Below, in pieces: positions 28,144 through 35,867 of a DNA stretch of 64,000 nt; the first letter of the stretch is position 1, and the number at the start of each line of letters is the position of its first letter. This DNA is from CAYXAA01 sp964462985 (GTDB lineage: Bacteria > Pseudomonadota > Alphaproteobacteria > Rhizobiales > Stappiaceae). The stretch spans positions 97,966-161,965 of the forward strand of contig CAYXAA010000006.1 in NCBI GenBank assembly GCA_964462985.1, in the 5' to 3' direction. The notes beneath the pieces are model-generated. The model ran no database searches and was not told the DNA's origin. It saw only the letters and a program-made list of their open reading frames with translations. The position numbers and the translations under genes are program-made.

Positions 28144-30657
28144 ATGCCGGTCGGCGGCTTCGAACATGCGCGCATTGGCGCCGCGTGGCGGCGAGGGAGT
28201 CGCAAGGTTTTCGCTCTGACCGGAGCGGGCGCCGCCGTCCTTGCATTCGGGGCGACTGGAGCTCAGGGCATGGAAGTCCTGCCCGGGTCGGGAACAGCCG
28301 GAGTCGATGCTCTCAAGGTGGTGTGGATCGCCGCGATGGGCGGAGCCGTTGCCTTTGCCGTTACCTCGGCCGTGACCATGGTGCGCAATCGCCGTCGCTC
28401 GTCCGAGATGCTGGATGACCTGCACCGTTCCAATGCCAATCTGAAAGCTCAGCTCGATCGGCTCGAAAGCCTGATCGATACCGACGACCATCGCATCGTG
28501 ATCTGGACAGGAACCGGCGAGGCGCCCCTCGTCGCCGGCGCGCTTGCGGAGGCAAGCGGCGTACCACGCGTACCGAGCGCGTTGCTCGCCTTCGGCGGCT
28601 GGCTCGATGCGACAAGCGCCACCACGCTCGAGCGTGCCGTCGACCGGCTGCGCAGTGACGGCGAAGCCTTCGTCCTTACGCTAAAAACCCGCGTCGGCGA
28701 TCTCATCGAAGCGGCTGGACGCACCGCAGCCGGCGCAGCCGTCCTCAGGCTCCGGGCGCTCACCGGCGAACGGCGCGCTCAGGCTCAGCTCGCAGAACGC
28801 CATGAAGCCGTAACTTCCGAGCTGGCGGCGCTGCGCAACCTGCTCGACACCCTGCCCACGCCGGCCTGGCAGCGCGACAGCAACGGCCGCCTGTCGTGGG
28901 CCAATCGCGCCTACGCCGCCGCGGTTGAGGCGCCGTCGCCGGCCGCGGCGGTGGAGGCGGGAACCGAGTTCCTTGACGCCACTGGTCGCAAGACGATCGA
29001 AAGCCGGCGCAATCCCGGAGGGGTCAGCCACCAACGCCTGCCGGTGGTCATCAACGGCGGACGCCGCATGTTCGACGTCACCGACGTCAGCGCTCCGGCA
29101 GGTAGCGTCGGTTTCGCCATCGACATCTCCGACCTGGAGAAGGTGCGCCAGGAGCTGTCGCGCACCATCGACTTCCATGCCCGAACTCTCGACCAGCTCG
29201 CCACGGCCGTCGCGATCTTCGGCCCCGACCGCCGCCTGCAGTTCTACAATGCAGCCTTCCGCGGACTATGGGATCTCGACGCTGCATTTCTGGAAAGCAG
29301 CCCGGAGGACGGCGCGGTGCTCGATGCCCTGCGCGCTGCGCGCAAGCTACCGGAGCAGGCCGATTATCGCGGCTGGCGCAACAACATGCTGGAGAGCTAC
29401 CGCTCGCTCGACGCCCGCGAATTCTGGTGGCACCTGCCTGATGGCCGGACCCTGCGCGTCATTGCCAATCCGCATCCGCAGGGCGGCGTCACCTACATCT
29501 ACGAGAATGTGACCGAGCGGCTGGATCTTGAAAGCCGCTACAACGCACTCATTCGCGTTCAGGGCGAGACGCTGGACAATCTGCAGGAAGCTGTCGCAGT
29601 GTTTGGTTCCGACGGCCGGCTCCGACTGTGGAACCCGGCCTTCAGCGCGATCTGGGGCCTGTCCGAAGACCAACTCGGCGACAGCCCGCATATCAACAAC
29701 GTGGTCGACCGCACGGCGCTCAATGAGGAAGAGCGCGAGACCTGGGAGACGCTGGCGCGCGCGGTCACCGGGCTCGCAGACAATCGCGAGCCGATCTACG
29801 GCCGGCTCGAGCGTCCGCTGGGCGACGTCATCGACTTCGCTACGGTGCCGCTACCGGACGGCGGCACGCTCGTCACATTTGTCAATGTCACCGACACCGT
29901 CCTTGTCGAGCGCGCGCTCCTTGAGAAGAACGAGGCACTGGAGCAGGCCGATCAACTGAAGAATGCCTTTATCCAGCACGTATCCTACGAGCTGCGCTCG
30001 CCGCTCACCAACATCATCGGCTTCGCCCAGCTCCTGTCCGACCCGAAGTTCGGCACACTCACCGAGAAACAGAGCGAATACACCGACTACATCCTCTCCT
30101 CCTCCTCGGCTCTGCTCGCTATCATCAACGACATCCTCGACCTTGCCACCATTGACGCCGGCATCATGGAGCTGGACCTCTCCGAGGTCGATGTCGCGCG
30201 GACAGTTGCCGCGGCCGTGGAAGGGCTCAAGGACCGCATTGCCGATTCCGGGATTACGCTCAGAACCCACGTGCCGGACGACGTAGGCAAGCTGCAGGCC
30301 GACGAGCGGCGGCTGCGCCAGGTGCTGTTCAACCTGATCTCAAATGCCCTGCGCTATTCCGACGACGGTGGCCTGATCGATGTCACCTGTGAACGCCTGC
30401 CCGGTGCAATCGAGTTCCAAGTGCGCGACCATGGCGTCGGCATCCCGCAGGATCTTCTCGACCAGGTGTTCTCCCGCTTCGTCGGCCGCGACGCCGGCAA
30501 GCGCCGCCGCGGCGCGGGGCTCGGCCTTTCCATCGTCAAGAGCTTTGTCGAGCTGCACGGGGGCGTGGTCGAGATCGCTTCGAAGGAAGGCGAGGGCACG
30601 ACGGTGACCTGCCGCTTCCCCCTTGAGCCGACGGCCATGAAACATGCCGCGGAATAA
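28144..30657 (+). CDS. divL: DivL-like cell-cycle sensor kinase with tyrosine at the phospho-site
   Basis: An 837-residue membrane kinase-like protein. It has two hydrophobic segments near residues 21-40 and 58-80, several PAS-like domains between about 220 and 590, a dimerisation helix and an intact ATPase domain (NLISNAL, DHGVGIPQ, GAGLGLSIVKS). At the position of the phospho-histidine the sequence reads HVSYELRSPLTN, placing Tyr615 (codon 29986-29988) where other kinases have His. This is the hallmark of DivL, which in Caulobacter and rhizobia regulates CckA and so CtrA. The start ATG has GAGG eight bases upstream; a TTG eight codons earlier is less likely. Confidence 0.92.
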   Translation: MPVGGFEHARIGAAWRRGSRKVFALTGAGAAVLAFGATGAQGMEVLPGSGTAGVDALKVVWIAAMGGAVAFAVTSAVTMVRNRRRSSEMLDDLHRSNANLKAQLDRLESLIDTDDHRIVIWTGTGEAPLVAGALAEASGVPRVPSALLAFGGWLDATSATTLERAVDRLRSDGEAFVLTLKTRVGDLIEAAGRTAAGAAVLRLRALTGERRAQAQLAERHEAVTSELAALRNLLDTLPTPAWQRDSNGRLSWANRAYAAAVEAPSPAAAVEAGTEFLDATGRKTIESRRNPGGVSHQRLPVVINGGRRMFDVTDVSAPAGSVGFAIDISDLEKVRQELSRTIDFHARTLDQLATAVAIFGPDRRLQFYNAAFRGLWDLDAAFLESSPEDGAVLDALRAARKLPEQADYRGWRNNMLESYRSLDAREFWWHLPDGRTLRVIANPHPQGGVTYIYENVTERLDLESRYNALIRVQGETLDNLQEAVAVFGSDGRLRLWNPAFSAIWGLSEDQLGDSPHINNVVDRTALNEEERETWETLARAVTGLADNREPIYGRLERPLGDVIDFATVPLPDGGTLVTFVNVTDTVLVERALLEKNEALEQADQLKNAFIQHVSYELRSPLTNIIGFAQLLSDPKFGTLTEKQSEYTDYILSSSSALLAIINDILDLATIDAGIMELDLSEVDVARTVAAAVEGLKDRIADSGITLRTHVPDDVGKLQADERRLRQVLFNLISNALRYSDDGGLIDVTCERLPGAIEFQVRDHGVGIPQDLLDQVFSRFVGRDAGKRRRGAGLGLSIVKSFVELHGGVVEIASKEGEGTTVTCRFPLEPTAMKHAAE

Positions 30658-32188
30658 GGCCGCGGCACCGGACCCTGCCGCCGATCTCATTCTTAACCTG
30701 ACGCTTGGCGACGAACGCGCCACCGAGCGGCTGGCCGAAGATCTGGCTGCAGCACTTGCTCCCGGCGATTGCCTTGCGCTCTCCGGAGACCTCGGCACCG
30801 GCAAATCGACTCTGGCGCGGGCGCTGATCCGGACGCTTGCGGACGATCCGGAGCTGGAAGTGCCGAGCCCAACCTTCACCCTGGTCCAGACTTACGGGCT
30901 GCCGCGCTATCCGGTCTCCCATTTCGACCTCTACCGGCTCGAGGAGCCCGAGGAGATCGACGAGCTCGGACTCGACGAAATCATGGAAACCGGCGCCGCA
31001 CTGATTGAATGGCCGGAGAGGGCAGCCGGACGCCTGCCGGCAGACAGCATCCACATCCGCATCGAACCGGGCGGCGAGCCGTTCGCGCGCCGCGTCCGAA
31101 TCACCGCACCGGAAGGCGCTGGCTTCGGAGCAAGGCTCGCTCGGTCGCTCGCCGTGCGCCACTTTCTCGACCAGGCCGGCCGCCAGGGCGCCGCCCGTCG
31201 CTACCTTCAGGGCGACGCCTCGTCCCGGACCTACGAAACCATCAGGCATGATGGCACCGAGGTCATCCTGATGAACATGCCAGCCAGGTCAGACGATAGG
31301 CCAGTGCGCGACGGCCTGCCCTATCCCCGGCTCGTCCACCTTGCCGAGAGCGTCCGCCCCTTCGTCGCCGTCGGCGAGGAGCTGCGCCGCCACGGCTTTT
31401 CGGCGCCGGAGATCTTTGCCGCCGACCTCGACCAGGGCTTCCTGCTGATTGAGGACCTCGGTCGCGAGGGTGTCATTGCCGACGGGGCCCCAATTGCCGA
31501 TCGTTATCTTGCCGCCGCCGAGTTGCTGGCCGACTTCCATGGCGAACGCTGGCCCGAGGAGGTGCCCCTGCCCGATGGCACGCGCTACCGGCTGTCACCC
31601 TATGATCACCGCGCACTCAGCTTCGAAACCGAGCTCTACACCGACTGGTACCTGCCTTTTGCCGGCGAAGAGCCGACGCCTGCCCTTCGCGAGGAGTTCC
31701 ACGCGCTGTGGCAAGCGGCGCTCGCCACCCTCGACGGCGGCGAGATCACGTGGGTGCTGCGCGATTACCACTCTCCCAATCTGATCTGGCGCGATGAGCG
31801 CGCCGGCCGCGACCGGCTCGGCCTGATCGACTTCCAGGACGCGGTCCTCGGCTCGCCAGCCTACGACCTCGGCTCGCTCGGCTTCGACGCTCGCGTCACG
31901 GTGCCGCAGGATCTCGAGCGCGCGGTGTTTGCTGCCTATACCGCCCGGCGTGCCGCTGCCGATCCGAGCTTCGACACCGCCGCTTTCGCCAAGGCTTATG
32001 CCGTGCTTTCCGCCCAGCGCCTCACCAAGATCCTCGGCATCTTCGTGAGGCTTGCCAGGCGTGACGGCAAGCCCGCCTACCTGCGCCACCTGCCGCGACT
32101 TCACACCTATCTCGACCGGGCACTCGATCACGCGGTTCTGTCCGACCTCAAGCTCTGGTATGAGAGGCGCCGCCGCGTCTCCGGCTGA
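30644..32188 (+). CDS. TsaE-AmgK fusion: t6A synthesis ATPase plus sugar-1-kinase
   Basis: A 514-residue fusion. Residues 15 to about 160 are TsaE, the ATPase of the TsaBDE complex that makes t6A37 in ANN-decoding tRNAs, with Walker A GDLGTGKSTLARAL, SPTFTLVQTY and HFDLYRL. From about residue 170 an APH-fold kinase follows, with ATP-site LLIEDLG, catalytic loop VLRDYHSPNLIW and metal site LIDFQDAVLG. That half matches AmgK, which phosphorylates the anomeric hydroxyl of MurNAc and GlcNAc in peptidoglycan recycling. murU follows 47 bp later, which supports the AmgK reading. The start overlaps the divL 3' end by 14 bases. Confidence 0.9.
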   Translation: MPRNKAAAPDPAADLILNLTLGDERATERLAEDLAAALAPGDCLALSGDLGTGKSTLARALIRTLADDPELEVPSPTFTLVQTYGLPRYPVSHFDLYRLEEPEEIDELGLDEIMETGAALIEWPERAAGRLPADSIHIRIEPGGEPFARRVRITAPEGAGFGARLARSLAVRHFLDQAGRQGAARRYLQGDASSRTYETIRHDGTEVILMNMPARSDDRPVRDGLPYPRLVHLAESVRPFVAVGEELRRHGFSAPEIFAADLDQGFLLIEDLGREGVIADGAPIADRYLAAAELLADFHGERWPEEVPLPDGTRYRLSPYDHRALSFETELYTDWYLPFAGEEPTPALREEFHALWQAALATLDGGEITWVLRDYHSPNLIWRDERAGRDRLGLIDFQDAVLGSPAYDLGSLGFDARVTVPQDLERAVFAAYTARRAAADPSFDTAAFAKAYAVLSAQRLTKILGIFVRLARRDGKPAYLRHLPRLHTYLDRALDHAVLSDLKLWYERRRRVSG

Positions 32189-32235
32189 GGCTCCGGCGGC
32201 GCAACAACGCTCGAACCCATTCCGGATCTCTCACA

Positions 32236-32970
32236 ATGACGCAGACCGATCCGTCCCGGCCGACGCGGGCCATGATTCTCGCCGCGGGCATCGGCAAGCG
32301 GATGCGGCCGATCACGGCAACGACGCCCAAGCCCCTGATCGAAGTCGCCGGCAAGGCCCTGATCGATCACGGTCTCGACAAGCTTGCCGCCGCCGGGGTC
32401 AGGACCTGTGTGGTCAATGTCCACTATCTCGCCGACCTGGTCGAGGTTCACGTCATGCGGCGCCGCGACATGGAGATTGTGATCTCTGACGAGCGCGGCG
32501 CCCTGCTCGAAACCGGTGGCGGCATCAAGAAGGCGCTGCCGCTGCTCGGTGAAGCGCCGTTCTTCCAGCTCAACTCTGACGTCACCTGGATCGAGGGCGC
32601 AAAGCCCAATCTCGAAACCATGATCGAGATCTGGAATTCCGAGATCATGGACGCCCTCCTGTTGCTCGCACCGACCGTCAACGCGGTCGGGCTCGCCACC
32701 AAGGGTGATTTCACCATGGACAAGCTGGGCCGTCTGACCCGCCGTGAGGAGCGCACGGTGGCCCCCTACTATTACGCAGGAGCGGCGATCCTGCATCCAC
32801 GCCTGTTCGACGGCGCACCTGACGGCGCCTTCTCCATGAACCTGCTGTTCGACAAGGTGATCGCAGATGACCGGCTTTATGGTGTCGAACTCGACGGCAT
32901 CTGGCTTCACGTCGGCACACCACAGGGCCTCGCCGACGCGGAAAAGGCGGTGCGTGAGAGCGCCGATTGA
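32236..32970 (+). CDS. murU: MurNAc-1-phosphate uridylyltransferase-like nucleotidyltransferase
   Basis: A 244-residue nucleotidyltransferase of the sugar-1-phosphate family. The signature AMILAAGIGKRMRPIT is at residues 14-29, with FFQLNSDVTW carrying the metal aspartate and a C-terminal GIWLHVGTPQGL. In Pseudomonas and Caulobacter MurU converts MurNAc-1-P to UDP-MurNAc after AmgK, bypassing de novo synthesis and the fosfomycin target MurA. The adjacency to an AmgK-like domain makes this role likely; a general mannose-1-P guanylyltransferase is the alternative. Confidence 0.88.
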   Translation: MTQTDPSRPTRAMILAAGIGKRMRPITATTPKPLIEVAGKALIDHGLDKLAAAGVRTCVVNVHYLADLVEVHVMRRRDMEIVISDERGALLETGGGIKKALPLLGEAPFFQLNSDVTWIEGAKPNLETMIEIWNSEIMDALLLLAPTVNAVGLATKGDFTMDKLGRLTRREERTVAPYYYAGAAILHPRLFDGAPDGAFSMNLLFDKVIADDRLYGVELDGIWLHVGTPQGLADAEKAVRESAD

Positions 32971-33088
32971 TGAGGCGTATCAGGTCGTCGACCCACGCGC
33001 GTCGTGACCCAACGATTCGACGTGAAATCCTGTCTCACATCGAGCCCTCTGAAGAATTTTCTCACACTCGGCCAAGGAAACGACTTCG

Positions 33089-33649
33089 GTGCGCGTCGAA
33101 GTTCGTAAGATGGACAGGATGGCGGATGACGAGGATCTGGCGGCGGAGGCCGCTGATGGCGACGCAGCAGCATTTCGCCTGCTGATCGAGCGCCATTACG
33201 ACCGCGTCTATCGCCTGGCCTACCGGTTCTCCGGCAACCGCCACGACGCAGAGGATCTGGCACAAGAGATCTGCGTGGCGCTGGCCACCCGGCTGAGATC
33301 CTATCGACGCGAGGCGCGGTTCTCGACCTGGCTGTACCGTGTCGTTGTCAATGCCGCGCACGATCTGAGGCGTCGCCAGGCCGGAGCCATCCGGCTCCAG
33401 AAGGCCTATGCCGAGGCGGCCGAGCTTGCCCGCGGCGCCGAGGCGGCCATCGCCGCCGAGATCGCCTGGCTCTACGAGGCGTTGGAGCAGGTCGGGCCCG
33501 AGTTGAGGGCGACGGCGATCCTCGTGCTCGCCGAGGGACTGAGCCACGCCGAGGCTGCCGTGATCCTGGAGGTCAAGGAAGCCACAGTTTCGTGGCGCAT
33601 GCACGAACTCAAAAAGAAACTGAAAGCCCTTGCAGGGATGGACGCATGA
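33089..33649 (+). CDS. ECF-like RNA polymerase sigma factor
   Basis: A 186-residue sigma-70-family factor with only regions 2 and 4. Region 2 contains LIERHYDRVYRLAYRFSGN and DAEDLAQEICVALATRL; the -10 recognition helix reads FSTWLYRVVVNAAHDLRRR. Region 4 has the helix-turn-helix EGLSHAEAAVILEVKEATVSWRMHELKKKL. The start is GTG with AAGGA ten bases upstream; ATGs at 33110 and 33119 are alternatives. Its stop overlaps the next gene's ATG (ATGA), a membrane vWA protein that I infer to be its partner or anti-sigma factor. Confidence 0.9.
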   Translation: MRVEVRKMDRMADDEDLAAEAADGDAAAFRLLIERHYDRVYRLAYRFSGNRHDAEDLAQEICVALATRLRSYRREARFSTWLYRVVVNAAHDLRRRQAGAIRLQKAYAEAAELARGAEAAIAAEIAWLYEALEQVGPELRATAILVLAEGLSHAEAAVILEVKEATVSWRMHELKKKLKALAGMDA

Positions 33650-35763
33650 GCGACGAGCTCGACAGATTGGAGCGGGCGTTCCGCCACCAGGATCCGATCC
33701 GCCCGGCCGATGCGGCCCGCGCGGCGGCGGTTGCCGCCGCCATGACCGTCTATGAGGAGAAAAATCGACACGCCTCCCAAGGATTGCGGGACGACAACCG
33801 TCTGAGAGAGCGAGGCAGGGCATTGTCCACCGCTCTTTCAAGGAGACTGTCGATGACACTCACCCGTCCCAGACTCGGCCACATGCTCGCCGGAGGCGTG
33901 AGCCTCGCCGCGCTCGTGCTCGTCCTGAAGCTTGACCTGCCGCTTGACCAGCTTGGCTTTGGAGCGCCCGACGAGCCGGCCGCCGTTTCGGCGCCAACGG
34001 CGACCGACCCCGGTACGCGCATGGAACAGCCTGCTGCGATGCTCCCGCAGCAGCCCGCCGCTCCGGACAGGTTTGGGCAACCGTTCGTGGCTCCGACGCC
34101 GAAGCTCGCTGACGAAGCCGGTTCCGAAGAGTCGGAGAGACCTGCAGCACCGCCGCCGGCCGTAACCGCCGAGCAGGCGCCGGCCACCCGTCCGGCCGTG
34201 GTCGACCTGGCGCCGATGCCGCAAACGGCGACAGGAGCCGCACGGTCGCGCCAGCCTGTCCCGGCCGCCGGTCTGGCCGCGCCGAGCCCGTCCGACACAA
34301 CCTCCGTCTACCGGGACCAGGGTCGCGACCGCTTTGCCAACGCCACACCGAACCCGCTGAAACTGGTGGCAGACGAGCCGGTCTCGACCTTCTCCGTCGA
34401 CGTCGACACCGCCTCGTATGCCTTCGTCCGGGCTTCGCTCAACCACGGCGTGCTGCCCCCGGCCGAGGCTGTTCGCGTCGAAGAACTGATCAACTATTTC
34501 CCCTACGACTATCCTGCGCCGGCCGACGCCAGCGAGCCGTTCAGGGCCACCGTCGACGTCATGCCCACCCCGTGGAATCCCGCGACCAAACTTCTGCGCG
34601 TCGGCATAAAAGGCTATGTTCCGCCGCAGGCGGCGACGCCCCCCGTCAACCTGGTGTTCCTGATCGACACCTCCGGTTCGATGGACGCGCCCGACAAGCT
34701 GCCGCTGCTCGTCAACGCCTTCAAGCTGCTGCTGACGCAGCTCAAGCCCGATGACACGGTAGCGATTGTGACCTATGCCGGCAGTGCCGGAACAGTGCTG
34801 GAGCCGACGGCCGTGTCGGAGAAGGCTAAGATCCTTACCGCCCTCGACCGGCTCAGCGCCGGCGGCTCGACCGCCGGCGCAGAAGGCATCCGCGAGGCCT
34901 ACCGGCTCGCTGAAAGCCGACTCGACAAGAACGGTGTCAACCGGGTGGTGCTGGCGACCGACGGCGATTTCAACGTGGGAATCAGCGACCCGGAAGATCT
35001 GAGGCGCTTTATCGAGGAAAAGCGCCGGAGCGGCGTGACGCTGTCGGTGCTCGGCTTCGGCAAGGGCAACTACAACGATGAGCTCATGCAGACGCTCGCC
35101 CAGAACGGCAACGGCAACGCCGCTTATATCGACGGCCTCAACGAAGCGCGCAAGGTGCTGGTCGCCCAAGCCGGCAGCACACTTTTCACCATCGCCAAGG
35201 ACGTCAAGCTGCAGGTCGAATTCAATCCGGCGACCGTCGCCGCCTACCGGCTGATCGGCTACGAGACCCGGACATTGAAGCGCGAGGATTTCAACAACGA
35301 CAAGGTCGACGCCGGCGACATCGGCATCGGACACACCGTGACCGCCCTCTACGAGATTACTCCTGTCGGTGCCGAAGGACCGCTGGTTGATCCGCTGCGC
35401 TACCAACTACCTGGGCCGGCGGCACCCGCCGCCTCTACCGGCGACAGCAGCGATGAATACGCTTTTGTCAAGATCCGCTACAAGGCACCGGACGGCGATA
35501 CAAGCGAGCTGATCACCACTCCGGTCAGCACGGCGGTCGAGGCCGCCACGATCGCCGCGGCACCCCAAGACGCCCGGTTCGCCGCCGCCGTGGCAGGCTT
35601 CGGTCAGTTGCTCACGGGGGGAAAATATACCGGCACCTTTTCCTACGACGACATTCTGGCGCTCGCCCGCGACGCGCGGGGTGCCGATCCGGAGAACTAT
35701 CGCGGCGAGTTCCTTGGCCTGGTCGAGCTGGCCAAAACGATTGATGCGGCGGGGCGGCCGTAA
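33646..35763 (+). CDS. YfbK-like vWA-domain membrane protein, coupled to sigma factor
   Basis: A 705-residue protein. An 80-residue cytoplasmic N-terminus precedes one membrane helix (about 79-95), then a Pro/Ala-rich linker to about 210. A conserved pre-vWA region follows (FSVDVDTASYAFVR), then a von Willebrand A domain with a complete MIDAS DTSGS motif at residue 341 and ATDGDFNVG, and a C-terminal YfbK/DUF3520-like region. The order cytoplasm-helix-outside suggests signal transmission from a periplasmic metal-binding domain to the sigma factor with which it is translationally coupled. The family's role is not established, and an anti-sigma function is my inference. Confidence 0.85.
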   Translation: MSDELDRLERAFRHQDPIRPADAARAAAVAAAMTVYEEKNRHASQGLRDDNRLRERGRALSTALSRRLSMTLTRPRLGHMLAGGVSLAALVLVLKLDLPLDQLGFGAPDEPAAVSAPTATDPGTRMEQPAAMLPQQPAAPDRFGQPFVAPTPKLADEAGSEESERPAAPPPAVTAEQAPATRPAVVDLAPMPQTATGAARSRQPVPAAGLAAPSPSDTTSVYRDQGRDRFANATPNPLKLVADEPVSTFSVDVDTASYAFVRASLNHGVLPPAEAVRVEELINYFPYDYPAPADASEPFRATVDVMPTPWNPATKLLRVGIKGYVPPQAATPPVNLVFLIDTSGSMDAPDKLPLLVNAFKLLLTQLKPDDTVAIVTYAGSAGTVLEPTAVSEKAKILTALDRLSAGGSTAGAEGIREAYRLAESRLDKNGVNRVVLATDGDFNVGISDPEDLRRFIEEKRRSGVTLSVLGFGKGNYNDELMQTLAQNGNGNAAYIDGLNEARKVLVAQAGSTLFTIAKDVKLQVEFNPATVAAYRLIGYETRTLKREDFNNDKVDAGDIGIGHTVTALYEITPVGAEGPLVDPLRYQLPGPAAPAASTGDSSDEYAFVKIRYKAPDGDTSELITTPVSTAVEAATIAAAPQDARFAAAVAGFGQLLTGGKYTGTFSYDDILALARDARGADPENYRGEFLGLVELAKTIDAAGRP

Positions 35764-35785
35764 AGTCCGTTTCTAAGACCAAGCT

Positions 35786-35813
35786 GGGGAAGGGGTGGTG
35801 CAGCCCCTTCCCC
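35786..35813 (+). terminator. Strong hairpin after the vWA gene
   Basis: GGGGAAGGGG pairs perfectly with CCCCTTCCCC around an 8-base loop, 22 bases after the vWA stop and 54 bases before addB. There is no T-run, so it may be an atypical terminator or an mRNA-stabilising hairpin. Confidence 0.45.
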
Positions 35814-35867
35814 CCTCTGCCAATCCCCCTGACAATGGACCGGTCCGAATCTGCCGGAGTTCGATGA

